From the NCBI GenBank assembly GCA_036743315.1, contig DAINPV010000170.1:1-8394 (forward strand): a stretch of DNA of 8,394 nt, written 5' to 3'. A model generated the notes under the pieces. The model was not told the DNA's origin, did not search any database, and saw only the letters and a list, made by a program, of their open reading frames with translations. The DNA comes from CALBTQ01 sp036743315. Lineage in GTDB: Bacteria > Lernaellota > Lernaellaia > Lernaellales > Lernaellaceae. Shown in pieces: positions 1 through 6,221 of the stretch. The position numbers were made by a program, and so were the translations under genes. How positions within the stretch are numbered: the stretch's first letter is position 1; each line of letters begins with the position of its first letter.

Positions 1-272
1 GCCTGCGCGTGTGGCCTACGCCGCGCTACTACGGCGGGCAAACGATGTTCCTGAAGTTGACCACCGAGGATGCGACGCTCGCCGAGTGGACCTTGACCGG
101 CGATCGACCGCAAACGCTCGTTGCGCCGCTGCCGAGCCCGCTCGCCGCCGGCGACATCCTCGCCGTGACGCTCGAACCGTCGCTGACCTTCGATCCGGCC
201 GCGCGGATCGGCGGCGCCGATCATTCGCCCAAATCGCTGCTTGTCGCCGAAATCGGTTTCGTGAAGCAATAA
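1..272 (+). CDS. C-terminal part of an unrecognised protein (partial)
   Basis: The reading frame is open from base 3 at the window edge to a TAA at 270-272, giving 89 visible residues; the true start lies outside the window. An in-frame ATG at 45 has no convincing ribosome binding site, so this is read as the tail of a larger protein. The visible part looks like a small beta-rich domain: alternating hydrophobic strands, several Thr/Asp/Gly turns, no cysteine and no transmembrane segment. The end (ADHSPKSLLVAEIGF near the C-terminus) loosely resembles the 'D-x-R-x-L-x-V-x-E-I' endings of beta-sandwich domains found at the C-termini of some envelope-polysaccharide enzymes. That is only a resemblance and no function is assigned. 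It is GC-rich like most of the window and runs convergently into the gene on the other strand. Confidence 0.6.
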   Translation, partial: LRVWPTPRYYGGQTMFLKLTTEDATLAEWTLTGDRPQTLVAPLPSPLAAGDILAVTLEPSLTFDPAARIGGADHSPKSLLVAEIGFVKQ

Positions 273-315
273 AAAAGGCGCGCGATGCCGGATTCGCCGG
301 TCGATCGCGCGCCTT
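271..315 (-). terminator. Rho-independent terminator of the poly-Asp surface protein gene
   Basis: A perfect 12-bp inverted repeat (275-286 with 304-315, AAGGCGCGCGAT / ATCGCGCGCCTT) encloses a 17-base loop. Read on the minus strand, the stem is followed by six T (A271-A276 on the plus strand), so it terminates the minus-strand gene ending at 340. On the plus strand no T run follows the stem, so it would serve the left-hand gene only weakly. The A run also contains the last two bases of that gene's TAA stop, leaving almost no spacer between the two converging genes. Confidence 0.9.
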
Positions 316-339
316 GACGTGCGCTGATTTACCTACTTA

Positions 340-2322
340 TCAGCAGCCGCAGCCGTCGTCATCGTCGTCATCGTCGTCGTTGCCGCCGTCGTCGTTGTCG
401 TCGTCATCGTCGTCATCATCGTCATCGTCGTCATCGTCGTCGATCGCGTCGTCGTCGGTCGTGTCGTCGTCGACGGTGTCGTCATCGTCGTCGTCATCGT
501 CGGTCGCGGGCACGCATTCGTCGGTGTCTTCCAGGCATTCCTCGTTTTCGCCGCAGGGAGTGCCGCTGTGCCAGCAAGTGGACATCAATTCGCCGCAGCT
601 TTCCTCGCCGTTGCACCACTGGCCGTCATCCGTGCACGGATCGCCCGAGTGATCGCACGAATCGGTGTCCTCGTTGCAGGTTTCCTCGCCGTTGCAGAAC
701 ACGAAGTCGCTGGTGCAGGGATCGCCCGAGTGCCCCGCGCAGGCGCCGCCTTCGCAGACTTCGTCGCCGTTGCAGAACGTGCCGTCGTCGCCGCAAACGT
801 AGCCGGTGTTGTTCGACCAGGCGTTCGGCGTGGACGGATTGCACACTTCGCAGACATTGGACGGATTCTGCTCGCCCGCTTCGTAGCAATAGTCGCCGAT
901 GAAGCAGCCGGTGCAGGCCATGTACTTGAGATTGCCGTAGGTGCTCAGCACCATCTTTTCGCCGTCGATCGGCCAGATTTCCTCGGCGTCGGAGGATGAA
1001 TCGATCACGTTGAACAACACGCCGATCGTTTCGCCCAGCGCGCCGTACATCTCGCCGCCGTCCAGTTCGACCTGGAACTCGTACTGCATGTTGCCGTGCA
1101 ACGCCATCGTGCCGGTCATCGCCGTCGGTTCCGCGGTCGAGCACGTCATCGGCGTGCCGCCGTTGTCCCAGGCGGTCAGATATTGCAGGTTGACCGTCGC
1201 GGCGTTATAGCTGATTTGATAATAACCATCCGTGTTGACGCCCGGAGTACAACTCGTCAACAACGCGTCGTCGTTGTCGTTGTCGAAATAGATGCGCAGC
1301 AGGTCGCCGTTGCCCAAAAAGGTATCGTCCAGCGCGTCCACCGCGCCATACAGGTAATCCTCGTCGTTTTTCAGATAGACGGTGAAATCCTGTTCCACGC
1401 CCTCATACTCCAACACGTAGGCGCCGTCCCATTCCTCGTCGTTGATCTCGCCGTCGATCGTCGGCGCGTCGTTGGTGTAGTTCGCTTTCACCGTCGGCCA
1501 CAGTTCGTCGACGATCATCGAGCCGAAAATGACGTCCGGCTCGGCCTGCATCAAACCGACCAGAATCGCCGAGGCGTCGGCCTCTTCCCATTCGTCCACG
1601 AAGCACAGACCGCCCGCCGCCTTCTGGCCGGCGCCCGGAATGTTGGTGATCGTCACGCCCGTGTAGGCCCCGGTGGCCGGGCTGAACTGGCGGATGATGT
1701 TGTTGTCCTGCTCGAAGACCCACAGGAAGGGGCCGCCTTCGCTGACGGCGTCCCACGCCATGCCGTACACGCTGTAGGCGTTGGCATAGCTGTTGACCAC
1801 GGTGCCGGTGCTCGTGATTTCCGAAATGTTCGAGGTGTAGTTGGCCACCCAGAGGTGACCGGTTGCCGGATCATACGCCAACGCGCGGTTGGGATTCTCC
1901 GGACCGGGAATCGTGCCCGCATGCGTGCCGTCGAGCGTGAATTTAATGATGTTCGCGTCGTCGCTGGCGTACAGGTACGTGCCGTCAGAGGCCAGGTCGC
2001 GCCAGCCCCATTCCGACGTCGTGCCCTGCGCGTACGAGTCGACCAGCGTACCGTCGGGTTCGACCACGTACACCATGTTGCCCGTGGTATTTGCGCCGGT
2101 CAGATAAAAGTACGGCGCAACCCACTCGACGCCCAGCAGCTTGTCGCAACCGGTCGTCGCCTGCACGTCGGTGGTGAACACCAGATCGCCCAGGGCGTCG
2201 ACGGCCGGTCCGCCGCCCTGACCGGCGTTGGGCGCCGTTTCGTTTTTCGCCGCTCCGGTCAGCACGAACGCCGCCGTCGCGAACATTGCAATAACTGCAA
2301 AAATGATTAACGAACGTTTCAC
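340..2322 (-). CDS. Secreted propeller / CBM9-like / Cys-repeat protein with poly-Asp-GCGC tail
   Basis: This is a 660-residue exported protein. Residues 1-25 form a signal peptide (KR, then a long hydrophobic core, then TGAA), with no lipobox. Residues about 45-275 carry repeated short strands with Trp and Gly-Thr-x-L-Y / L-W-V-A motifs, like a beta-propeller. Residues about 281-466 look like a CBM9/DOMON-type domain, opening with the hallmark APTIDGEINDEEWDGA. Residues 470-607 are Cys-rich, with three repeats of about 27 residues (CNGxExC...HSGDPC) and a partial fourth. Residues 608-656 are mostly Asp, and the protein ends GCGC. It probably sits on the cell surface or in the matrix; ligand binding by the CBM9-like part and calcium binding by the Asp tract are inferences. 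The start is GTG at 2322, chosen because a strong AGGAGG lies just upstream and the signal peptide begins there. It appears monocistronic, with its own terminator. The enzymatic role, if any, is unknown. Confidence 0.9.
   Translation of the reverse strand: MKRSLIIFAVIAMFATAAFVLTGAAKNETAPNAGQGGGPAVDALGDLVFTTDVQATTGCDKLLGVEWVAPYFYLTGANTTGNMVYVVEPDGTLVDSYAQGTTSEWGWRDLASDGTYLYASDDANIIKFTLDGTHAGTIPGPENPNRALAYDPATGHLWVANYTSNISEITSTGTVVNSYANAYSVYGMAWDAVSEGGPFLWVFEQDNNIIRQFSPATGAYTGVTITNIPGAGQKAAGGLCFVDEWEEADASAILVGLMQAEPDVIFGSMIVDELWPTVKANYTNDAPTIDGEINDEEWDGAYVLEYEGVEQDFTVYLKNDEDYLYGAVDALDDTFLGNGDLLRIYFDNDNDDALLTSCTPGVNTDGYYQISYNAATVNLQYLTAWDNGGTPMTCSTAEPTAMTGTMALHGNMQYEFQVELDGGEMYGALGETIGVLFNVIDSSSDAEEIWPIDGEKMVLSTYGNLKYMACTGCFIGDYCYEAGEQNPSNVCEVCNPSTPNAWSNNTGYVCGDDGTFCNGDEVCEGGACAGHSGDPCTSDFVFCNGEETCNEDTDSCDHSGDPCTDDGQWCNGEESCGELMSTCWHSGTPCGENEECLEDTDECVPATDDDDDDDDTVDDDTTDDDAIDDDDDDDDDDDDDDDNDDGGNDDDDDDDDGCGC
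343..501 (-). repeat. Poly-aspartate coding tract ending in Gly-Cys-Gly-Cys
   Basis: This segment encodes residues 608-660 of the surface protein. Asp blocks of 8, 3, 3, 15, 2 and 8 residues are broken by TV, TT, AI, N and GGN, and then GCGC precedes the stop. Both GAC and GAT codons are used in irregular order, so it is a low-complexity triplet tract rather than a perfect microsatellite, which suggests selection for the acidic protein sequence. Replication slippage could still vary its length. The two terminal cysteines might serve for attachment or disulfide formation, by analogy with other C-terminal sorting tails; this is not demonstrated. Confidence 0.9.
502..795 (-). repeat. Tandem Cys-rich repeats (26-27 residues each) in the surface protein
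   Basis: Three repeats (coding 718-795, 637-717, 556-636) and a shortened fourth (502-555) share the pattern C-x(6)-C-N-G-(D/E)-E-x-C-x(5-7)-C-x-(G)HSG-(D/T)-P. The repetition is visible in the DNA: GGATCGCCCGAGTG occurs at 638-651 and 719-732, and TTCCTCGCCGTTGCA at 601-615 and 682-696, both exactly 81 bases apart. The cysteine spacing suggests small disulfide-bonded knots forming a stiff stalk between the CBM9-like domain and the acidic tail. Confidence 0.85.
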
Positions 2323-2325
2323 TTT

Positions 2326-2334
2326 AACCTCCTC
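2326..2334 (-). promoter_or_regulatory. Ribosome binding site for the GTG-started surface protein
   Basis: Minus-strand GAGGAGGTT lies five bases (TTAAA) upstream of the start, counted from the AGGAGG core, and fixes the start as GTG (2320-2322). The 133-base gap upstream (2323-2455) is AT-rich near this gene and must carry its promoter. A TATGAT (2388-2393) is a possible -10 box, but I find no matching -35 at normal spacing, so no promoter is called. Confidence 0.85.
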
Positions 2335-2413
2335 GGTTTATTATTATCTCTATATTCTATTTATCATTAAATCTGTCTTTGAGAAAAATCATAGCACGTT
2401 ACCGAGCGGTTCG

Positions 2414-2455
2414 CTAGCAGCCGCAAGCGGTATCGTCGTCGATGCAAAAACTTCA
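2414..2455 (-). other. Possible vestigial Asp/CGC tail behind the esterase stop codons
   Basis: The esterase gene ends with TAA (2456-2458) followed at once by an in-frame TGA (2453-2455). Beyond these two stops the same frame reads S-F-C-I-D-D-D-T-A-C-G-C and then TAG (2414-2416). That ending resembles the DDD...GCGC terminus of the neighbouring surface protein. It may be a degenerate remnant of a tail-encoding sequence or a chance match of about ten codons; there is no sign that it is translated. Confidence 0.25.
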
Positions 2456-3379
2456 TTATTGAGGCGATCTTTGCTCCGGTTCGTCCTGGCGATGCTTGGC
2501 CAGAAACGCGCGGAGCGCGGCGAAGGCGGCGCTGTCCGGATCGCGGCCGATCTGCATTTCGATGCCGTTGTGGTCGCAGTCCGCGATCTCGCGCAGAACG
2601 ACGTCGTTGCCGGCGGCGCGCAACGCTTCGTACAACAAATGCGCCTGGGCTTTCATCGACATGCGGCCCCACCCCCACCGCCAATCGTGCTGGGCGTGCA
2701 GCAACAACAACGGCGGCAGCGGCGCGCGCACGTGGCGCAACGGCGAGGCGTCGCGCCAGACCGCCGGATCCTGGGTGAAGGCGAAGCGCAGCGGCAACGG
2801 AACGCGGTCGACCTCGTAAATGCCCGACATCAGCACCGCCGCGCGGAAGATCTCCGCCGACAATCCGTGTGGCGCAAGCCACCGTTCGTCGAGCAGCGCC
2901 ATCGCCGCCAGCGTTCCGCCGGCGCTGTAGCCGATCAGAAAATAATCGTCGGTGTCCGCGCCGTAACGCGGCAGGTTCGCCTTGGTCCAGGCGATCGCCG
3001 CGGCCACGTCCTCGATCGGTCCCGGGTGCGTCGTGCGCGGGTACAGCCGGTAATTGACGGCGACGGCCGCGTAGCCCTCCTGCGCCAGCGCGTAGCCCAT
3101 GTTCTCCACGATCGTCTTGTCGTTGATCACGAAACCGCCGCCGTGCACGATCAGCACCGTCGGCCATGGCCCGCCCTTCGGCGGCAGGTAGATGTCCAGC
3201 AAATGCCGCCGCTTCGTTTCGGCGCTCGCGGTCGGCGGATCGTCCCGGTAGGAAATGTCGCGCTCGACGCGCACCTGTTCGACGCCGAGGATCGGCCCCG
3301 GATGCAACGCCGCGCAACCGAACGTCATGACGATAAACAGCGACACGCCGACGAGTTTCGCGAACGACGACACCTTCAT
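2456..3379 (-). CDS. Alpha/beta hydrolase-3 family esterase, probable lipoprotein
   Basis: This is a 307-residue hydrolase of the HSL/acetyl-hydrolase type. The oxyanion motif HGGGF is at residues 79-83, the nucleophile elbow G-Y-S-A-G at 150-154 (Ser152), the likely acid in HAQHD (Asp232), and the likely catalytic His in DCDHNG (His270). DIYLPP and NYRLYP are typical of the family, which cleaves carboxylic esters, often of short acyl or aryl groups. The substrate cannot be read from the sequence. Residues 1-22 form a hydrophobic signal ending TFGC, a weak lipobox with Thr where Leu is usual, so Cys22 is probably lipidated and the enzyme envelope-bound. The start was chosen because its ATG overlaps the upstream stop (ATGA) with GAGGAA five bases before it, and because it begins the signal sequence. 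The same frame stays open upstream, but that part lies over the neighbouring gene and is low-complexity Arg/Gly. The gene ends in tandem stops, TAA TGA. Confidence 0.88.
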   Translation of the reverse strand: MKVSSFAKLVGVSLFIVMTFGCAALHPGPILGVEQVRVERDISYRDDPPTASAETKRRHLLDIYLPPKGGPWPTVLIVHGGGFVINDKTIVENMGYALAQEGYAAVAVNYRLYPRTTHPGPIEDVAAAIAWTKANLPRYGADTDDYFLIGYSAGGTLAAMALLDERWLAPHGLSAEIFRAAVLMSGIYEVDRVPLPLRFAFTQDPAVWRDASPLRHVRAPLPPLLLLHAQHDWRWGWGRMSMKAQAHLLYEALRAAGNDVVLREIADCDHNGIEMQIGRDPDSAAFAALRAFLAKHRQDEPEQRSPQ

Positions 3380-3390
3380 TCCGCTTCCTC
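3376..3390 (-). promoter_or_regulatory. ATGA stop-start overlap with embedded ribosome binding site
   Basis: The upstream hydrolase ends GAG GAA GCG GAA TGA, and the esterase ATG overlaps its stop by four bases (3376-3379). GAGGAA (3385-3390), inside the last codons of the upstream gene, sits five bases before the ATG. This is the classic arrangement for translational coupling, implying that the two hydrolases are made together from one mRNA. Confidence 0.85.
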
Positions 3391-4314
3391 GGGAGATTCG
3401 GGCGTGCAGCATTCGCGCAGAAAATCCAGCAGCGCGGGCGCGAAAAACGGGTGCGTCACGGCGCGCAGATGATCCACGCCGGGCAAGATGATCACGCGGT
3501 GGTCCTCGATCTTGCCGACCATCGCCTCGACGCCCTTGGCCAGCGGATCGTTGCCGCCGGCCATGCTCAACACCGGCAGCTCGATCGCCCGCAGTTGCTC
3601 CTCGCTCACCGCCAGGTCCGGCAAGCCGTCCATCATTGCGATCAACGCCTGTTGGTCGTTGAACCAGCGCGTCATCGCCACGACCCACCAGCGGTGCAGC
3701 GTCGTGGGCGCCGGCCGTTCGCCGCCGAGGCTGACCGCCAGCGGCTCGATGCCGCGCCCGGCCTGCAGGTCCTCTTTCATTTTGCCGATCACCCGCAGGA
3801 ATCCGCTGGCCTCGGGATTCTCCCAGCCCGCGCCAAGCACCGCGACCGAGCGCCACCGTTGCGGATGCGTCACTGCCGCCTTGAGCGCGATGAATCCGCC
3901 GAGCGAATAGCCGACCAGATGCGCCTTTTCAATGTGCAGATGATCCAGCAATCGCACGAGATCCTGCGCCATCTCGACGCCGTAGGACACCGCCTCGTGC
4001 GGTTTGCCGCTCAGACCGTGGCCGCGCAGGTCGAGCGCAATCACGCGGTAATGCGGCGTCAGCTTGTCGATCAGGCCCGGCAGCCGCCAGTTGAGATCGG
4101 CGTTGACCGCGAAGCCGTGCGCCAGCACCACCGGCTCGCCGCGGCCCTCGTCGGTGTAATGGAGGCGCACGCCGCTCGCCTCGAAAAATTCACCGGGCGT
4201 GCGCTTGACGAGCTTCGCGTATGCATACCACCCGCCGATCGCCAACGCGCACAGCAACAGCGCAAGAAAACCGATAATGAGGATTTTAATTCCCTTGCGC
4301 GCGAACGGCGTCAT
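3376..4314 (-). CDS. Membrane-anchored alpha/beta hydrolase (hydrolase-1 fold)
   Basis: This is a 312-residue alpha/beta hydrolase. Residues 10-31 form one hydrophobic segment after a basic N-terminus (RKGIK), an uncleaved signal anchor placing the catalytic domain outside the cytoplasmic membrane. The fold motifs follow in order: HGF at 66-68 (oxyanion region), DLRGHGLS at 95-102, nucleophile elbow G-Y-S-L-G-G at 135-140 (Ser137), GGND with Asp256, and DH with His282 as the likely catalytic His. The family includes esterases, lipases, haloperoxidase-like and C-C hydrolases; the substrate is not predictable here. The start is ATG at 4314, eight bases after GGAG (4323-4326). A longer in-frame start at 4377 would add 21 polar residues before the anchor and has less support. 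It is the first gene of a two-gene unit with the lipoprotein esterase. The upstream gap of 115 bases holds no convincing promoter. Confidence 0.88.
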   Translation of the reverse strand: MTPFARKGIKILIIGFLALLLCALAIGGWYAYAKLVKRTPGEFFEASGVRLHYTDEGRGEPVVLAHGFAVNADLNWRLPGLIDKLTPHYRVIALDLRGHGLSGKPHEAVSYGVEMAQDLVRLLDHLHIEKAHLVGYSLGGFIALKAAVTHPQRWRSVAVLGAGWENPEASGFLRVIGKMKEDLQAGRGIEPLAVSLGGERPAPTTLHRWWVVAMTRWFNDQQALIAMMDGLPDLAVSEEQLRAIELPVLSMAGGNDPLAKGVEAMVGKIEDHRVIILPGVDHLRAVTHPFFAPALLDFLRECCTPESPEEAE

Positions 4315-4407
4315 CAGCGCATCTCCGGTCGGTGGCTCGATACGGTTTAGCGTAGCGGGAGACGACCCGGCGCGCAATCGACCGGCAAAAGTCTTTCGTC
4401 AGGAAAG

Positions 4408-4428
4408 GGATCGGAACTTCGCCGATCC
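4408..4428 (-). terminator. Hairpin terminator of the MBL-fold gene (weak U tract)
   Basis: An inverted repeat GGATCGG (4408-4414) / CCGATCC (4422-4428) with a seven-base loop begins one base after the MBL gene stop. On the minus strand it is followed by CTTTCCTG, a poor U tract, so termination may be partial and some transcripts could continue into the hydrolase pair. Confidence 0.5.
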
Positions 4429-4429
4429 T

Positions 4430-6050
4430 TCATCGATCGTACATCAATTTCCCCTCGTCATCCCTGCTCAATGTGTAAATATCCCATTTTTTATCTCGGC
4501 TTGGCTTTTCAATCTTATAAGCAAACAGAACTTTATCGCCGTCTGTTCGCATGTTGATGGCGCCGTAGGTGGCGATGCTGCGCTCCATAAATTTCTGGTC
4601 CATCGTCTTGATTGTCGCGGCCGCCGAAGAAATGGATCCTTCTTTCGCCTTGGGATCGGCCAGCTTTTTCCAGGCTTTTTGTCGCTGGTCGTCAACATCC
4701 TTGAAAAACAATTCGTCCATCTGTTGCAGAGCCTGCACGGCCGTCAGCCGATCCTTCACACTTGTTTGTTTGTTTTCGATAATGCGCCAATATTCATACC
4801 GCTGACGCAACTGCGCTCCGGGAATGCCGGGGAGTTCCGGCGCGGATCGCGCCAATTCGGTGCTGAAAATCAACGGTCGCGGCGCGCGGCTGGTCAAGCC
4901 GATCGAGCCGATCGTATCGGGACGCGGATGCGCATGGGGTTCCTCGTCGCCGCTGCTGATCACCGTGGCCACCGGATTGATCGCTTGCATAAATTCGATC
5001 GTGAAATCGTGACTGCCGTGATGACATGATTTGGCTACATCCGCACCGAAAAACTTTTTGGCTTCTTTGACGCTTTTATTCGGATCTTTGTCGCCGCCAT
5101 ATGTCGCCAAGAGGAATGTCTCCGCCGCCGAATTCAAATCGCCGCCCAGCAACACGCGCACCTTTTTATATTCCAGCAGCAGAATGACCGAATGCCCGTT
5201 TTTCGTTTTGCCGACATCGGTCGAATTTTCCGCAAGGAAGCCGCGCAAGGCCGGCTGGCCTTTTACTTTTTCCACCACCGGCCCCAGGACGCGGATGGTC
5301 AACTCATTTCCCGGCCCGAAACCGGGCAGGTATTCGGCTTTGCTCGGTTTTTCGCAGTTGACCATTTGGATGGTTGCCTGCGGATGATTTTGCACTAACG
5401 AACGCAATAGATTTGCGAATTGCTTTTTCTCCGTTTGCGGTGAGGCAAGCTTATTTTTCATCTCCTGGGTTGTGCGGATCAAATCAGTAAAATAATCAAC
5501 ACCTTTCTCGGTCGTTATGTTGCCCAAGACCGCCAACTTGTCCCCGACCACTTCCACGATGCCGTTATGATAAACGGCGCCGATGTCGAAGTTTTTATTC
5601 TTGAAAATCGGGCGGAAACCGTAGTAATGATCCGCGTCCGGATGGGTAATCACCACTTGATGTTGAAAGGGAAGCTTCTTTTTCAGCGATCCATAACGCC
5701 AACTCAAAAAGCGGAACATGTTGTCTTCCTGACCGGCATCGATAATCAGGTGCCGGTCATCCGGCGTGACCAACAGGCATCCGTCTCCCTGCCCCACATC
5801 GATGAAAACCAACTCCATGATGCGATTTTTCTGCAGACTTTCCGCCTCCATCCAACCATCGACGCCGCGAATGTGCACCTTTTCCAGGCATTTTTTCTTT
5901 TTTTCCTGTCCCGACGGTAATCTGCTCGCCCAACAACTTGACCCAGTCGCCCCACAAACAATGTTGAATCTTCTTTCGGTCTTTGGATTCCGGCTGGTCG
6001 AAAACATACGCTTCCGGATAGCCGACAAAACGAATTTCTGGCTTGCCCAT
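4430..6050 (-). CDS. SH3-like / ComEC-type MBL-fold hydrolase, frame broken by one base
   Basis: A metallo-beta-lactamase-fold hydrolase related to the C-terminal domain of ComEC (COG2333 type). Translation starts at ATG 6050 behind GGAGG. This first frame gives an SH3-like start (PEAYVFDQPE, then LWGDWVKLLGE) but runs out of sense after the A-rich run at 5891-5904. The rest lies in the +1 frame: VHIRGVDGWM completes the SH3-like part, then come FIDVGQGD (82-89), metal motif HPDADH (136-141), GGD with Asp304, HHGSH (343-347) and HAHP (372-375). Removing one A gives 539 residues with stop TGA at 4430. The C-terminus (YGAINMRTDGDKV...KWDIYTL) is typical of standalone members. There is no signal peptide or membrane segment, unlike ComEC itself, so it is likely cytoplasmic; phosphodiester hydrolysis is inferred from the family. 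It is AT-richer than its neighbours. If the break is real, only an internal start (ATG 5851 or 5818, both without a good ribosome binding site) would make the MBL domain. Confidence 0.85.
5891..5904 (-). other. A7-G-A6 run where the MBL gene changes frame
   Basis: The minus strand reads GG-AAAAAAA-G-AAAAAA-TGCC. Upstream codons in the start frame are ACA GGA AAA AAA GAA AAA ATG, whereas the conserved downstream frame needs AAG AAA AAA TGC CTG. The two differ by exactly one extra base. The full span 4430-6050 is 1621 bases, one more than a multiple of three, which agrees. Causes could be a homopolymer assembly error, a true slippage mutation (reversible, phase-variable), or transcriptional slippage. 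Confidence 0.85.
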
Positions 6051-6055
6051 TGCTT

Positions 6056-6060
6056 CCTCC
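6056..6060 (-). promoter_or_regulatory. Ribosome binding site that fixes the MBL gene start and frame
   Basis: Minus-strand GGAGG, within GGGGAGGAAGCA, lies five bases upstream of the ATG at 6050. No comparable signal precedes the ATG codons of the downstream frame, so this site is the main evidence that the SH3-like N-terminus is the genuine start. Confidence 0.85.
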
Positions 6061-6062
6061 CC

Positions 6063-6079
6063 GGGATCTCACCGATCCC
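6063..6079 (-). promoter_or_regulatory. Small dyad just upstream of the MBL ribosome binding site
   Basis: GGGATC (6063-6068) and GATCCC (6074-6079) form a 6-bp inverted repeat with a five-base loop, ending two bases from the GGAGG. It could be a leader hairpin affecting ribosome access or an operator half-pair; its role is not established. Confidence 0.3.
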
Positions 6080-6221
6080 CCGAAATTCTACATTGGTAGA
6101 TATTTATATTATCGGAGAAAGAAAAACATCGCGAACCGGAACGCGTACCCGGCGCCGGATTGCCCTACCACAGTCGCTTTGCCGACCAACGTTGTCGAGA
6201 TTGCACATGGACGTGAGATAA

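Noticed and set aside
11..652. Serine-rich open frame on the plus strand
   Set aside because: It is the antisense reading of the poly-Asp tract (GTC/ATC triplets give Ser in another frame) plus an out-of-frame reading of the left-hand gene; no ribosome binding site or recognisable domain.
502..795. CRISPR-like repeats
   Set aside because: The 81- and 78-base periods are whole codons inside a Cys-rich protein repeat and there are no unique spacers.
1096..2310. 404-residue plus-strand open frame
   Set aside because: It is antisense to the surface protein, with the Arg/Val/His-rich composition typical of shadow frames in GC-rich DNA.
2397..2436. Stem-loop terminator for the esterase gene
   Set aside because: Only broken 4-5 bp stems can be drawn (TACCG/CGGTA, GCGG/CCGC) and no T run follows directly on the minus strand.
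2456..3856. Long N-terminal extension of the esterase frame (466 residues)
   Set aside because: The extra part is low-complexity Arg/Gly sequence overlapping the upstream hydrolase. The coupled ATG at 3379 with a ribosome binding site and signal sequence is the better start.
3451..4350. 299-residue plus-strand open frame
   Set aside because: It is antisense to the membrane-anchored hydrolase, whose catalytic motifs show the true strand.
5891..5904. dnaX-like programmed -1 frameshift at A-AAA-AAG
   Set aside because: The motif is present, but the conserved downstream frame is +1 relative to the start frame. A -1 shift would enter the third, non-coding frame.
4430..6050. A complete new defence system centred on the MBL gene
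   Set aside because: Its neighbours are a hydrolase pair and bioA, with separate signals and different base composition; no sensor, NTPase or other effector gene accompanies it.
6149..6158. CCGGCGCCGG palindrome as a regulatory or attachment site
   Set aside because: Short GC palindromes are expected by chance in this composition, and no second copy or flanking repeat was seen.
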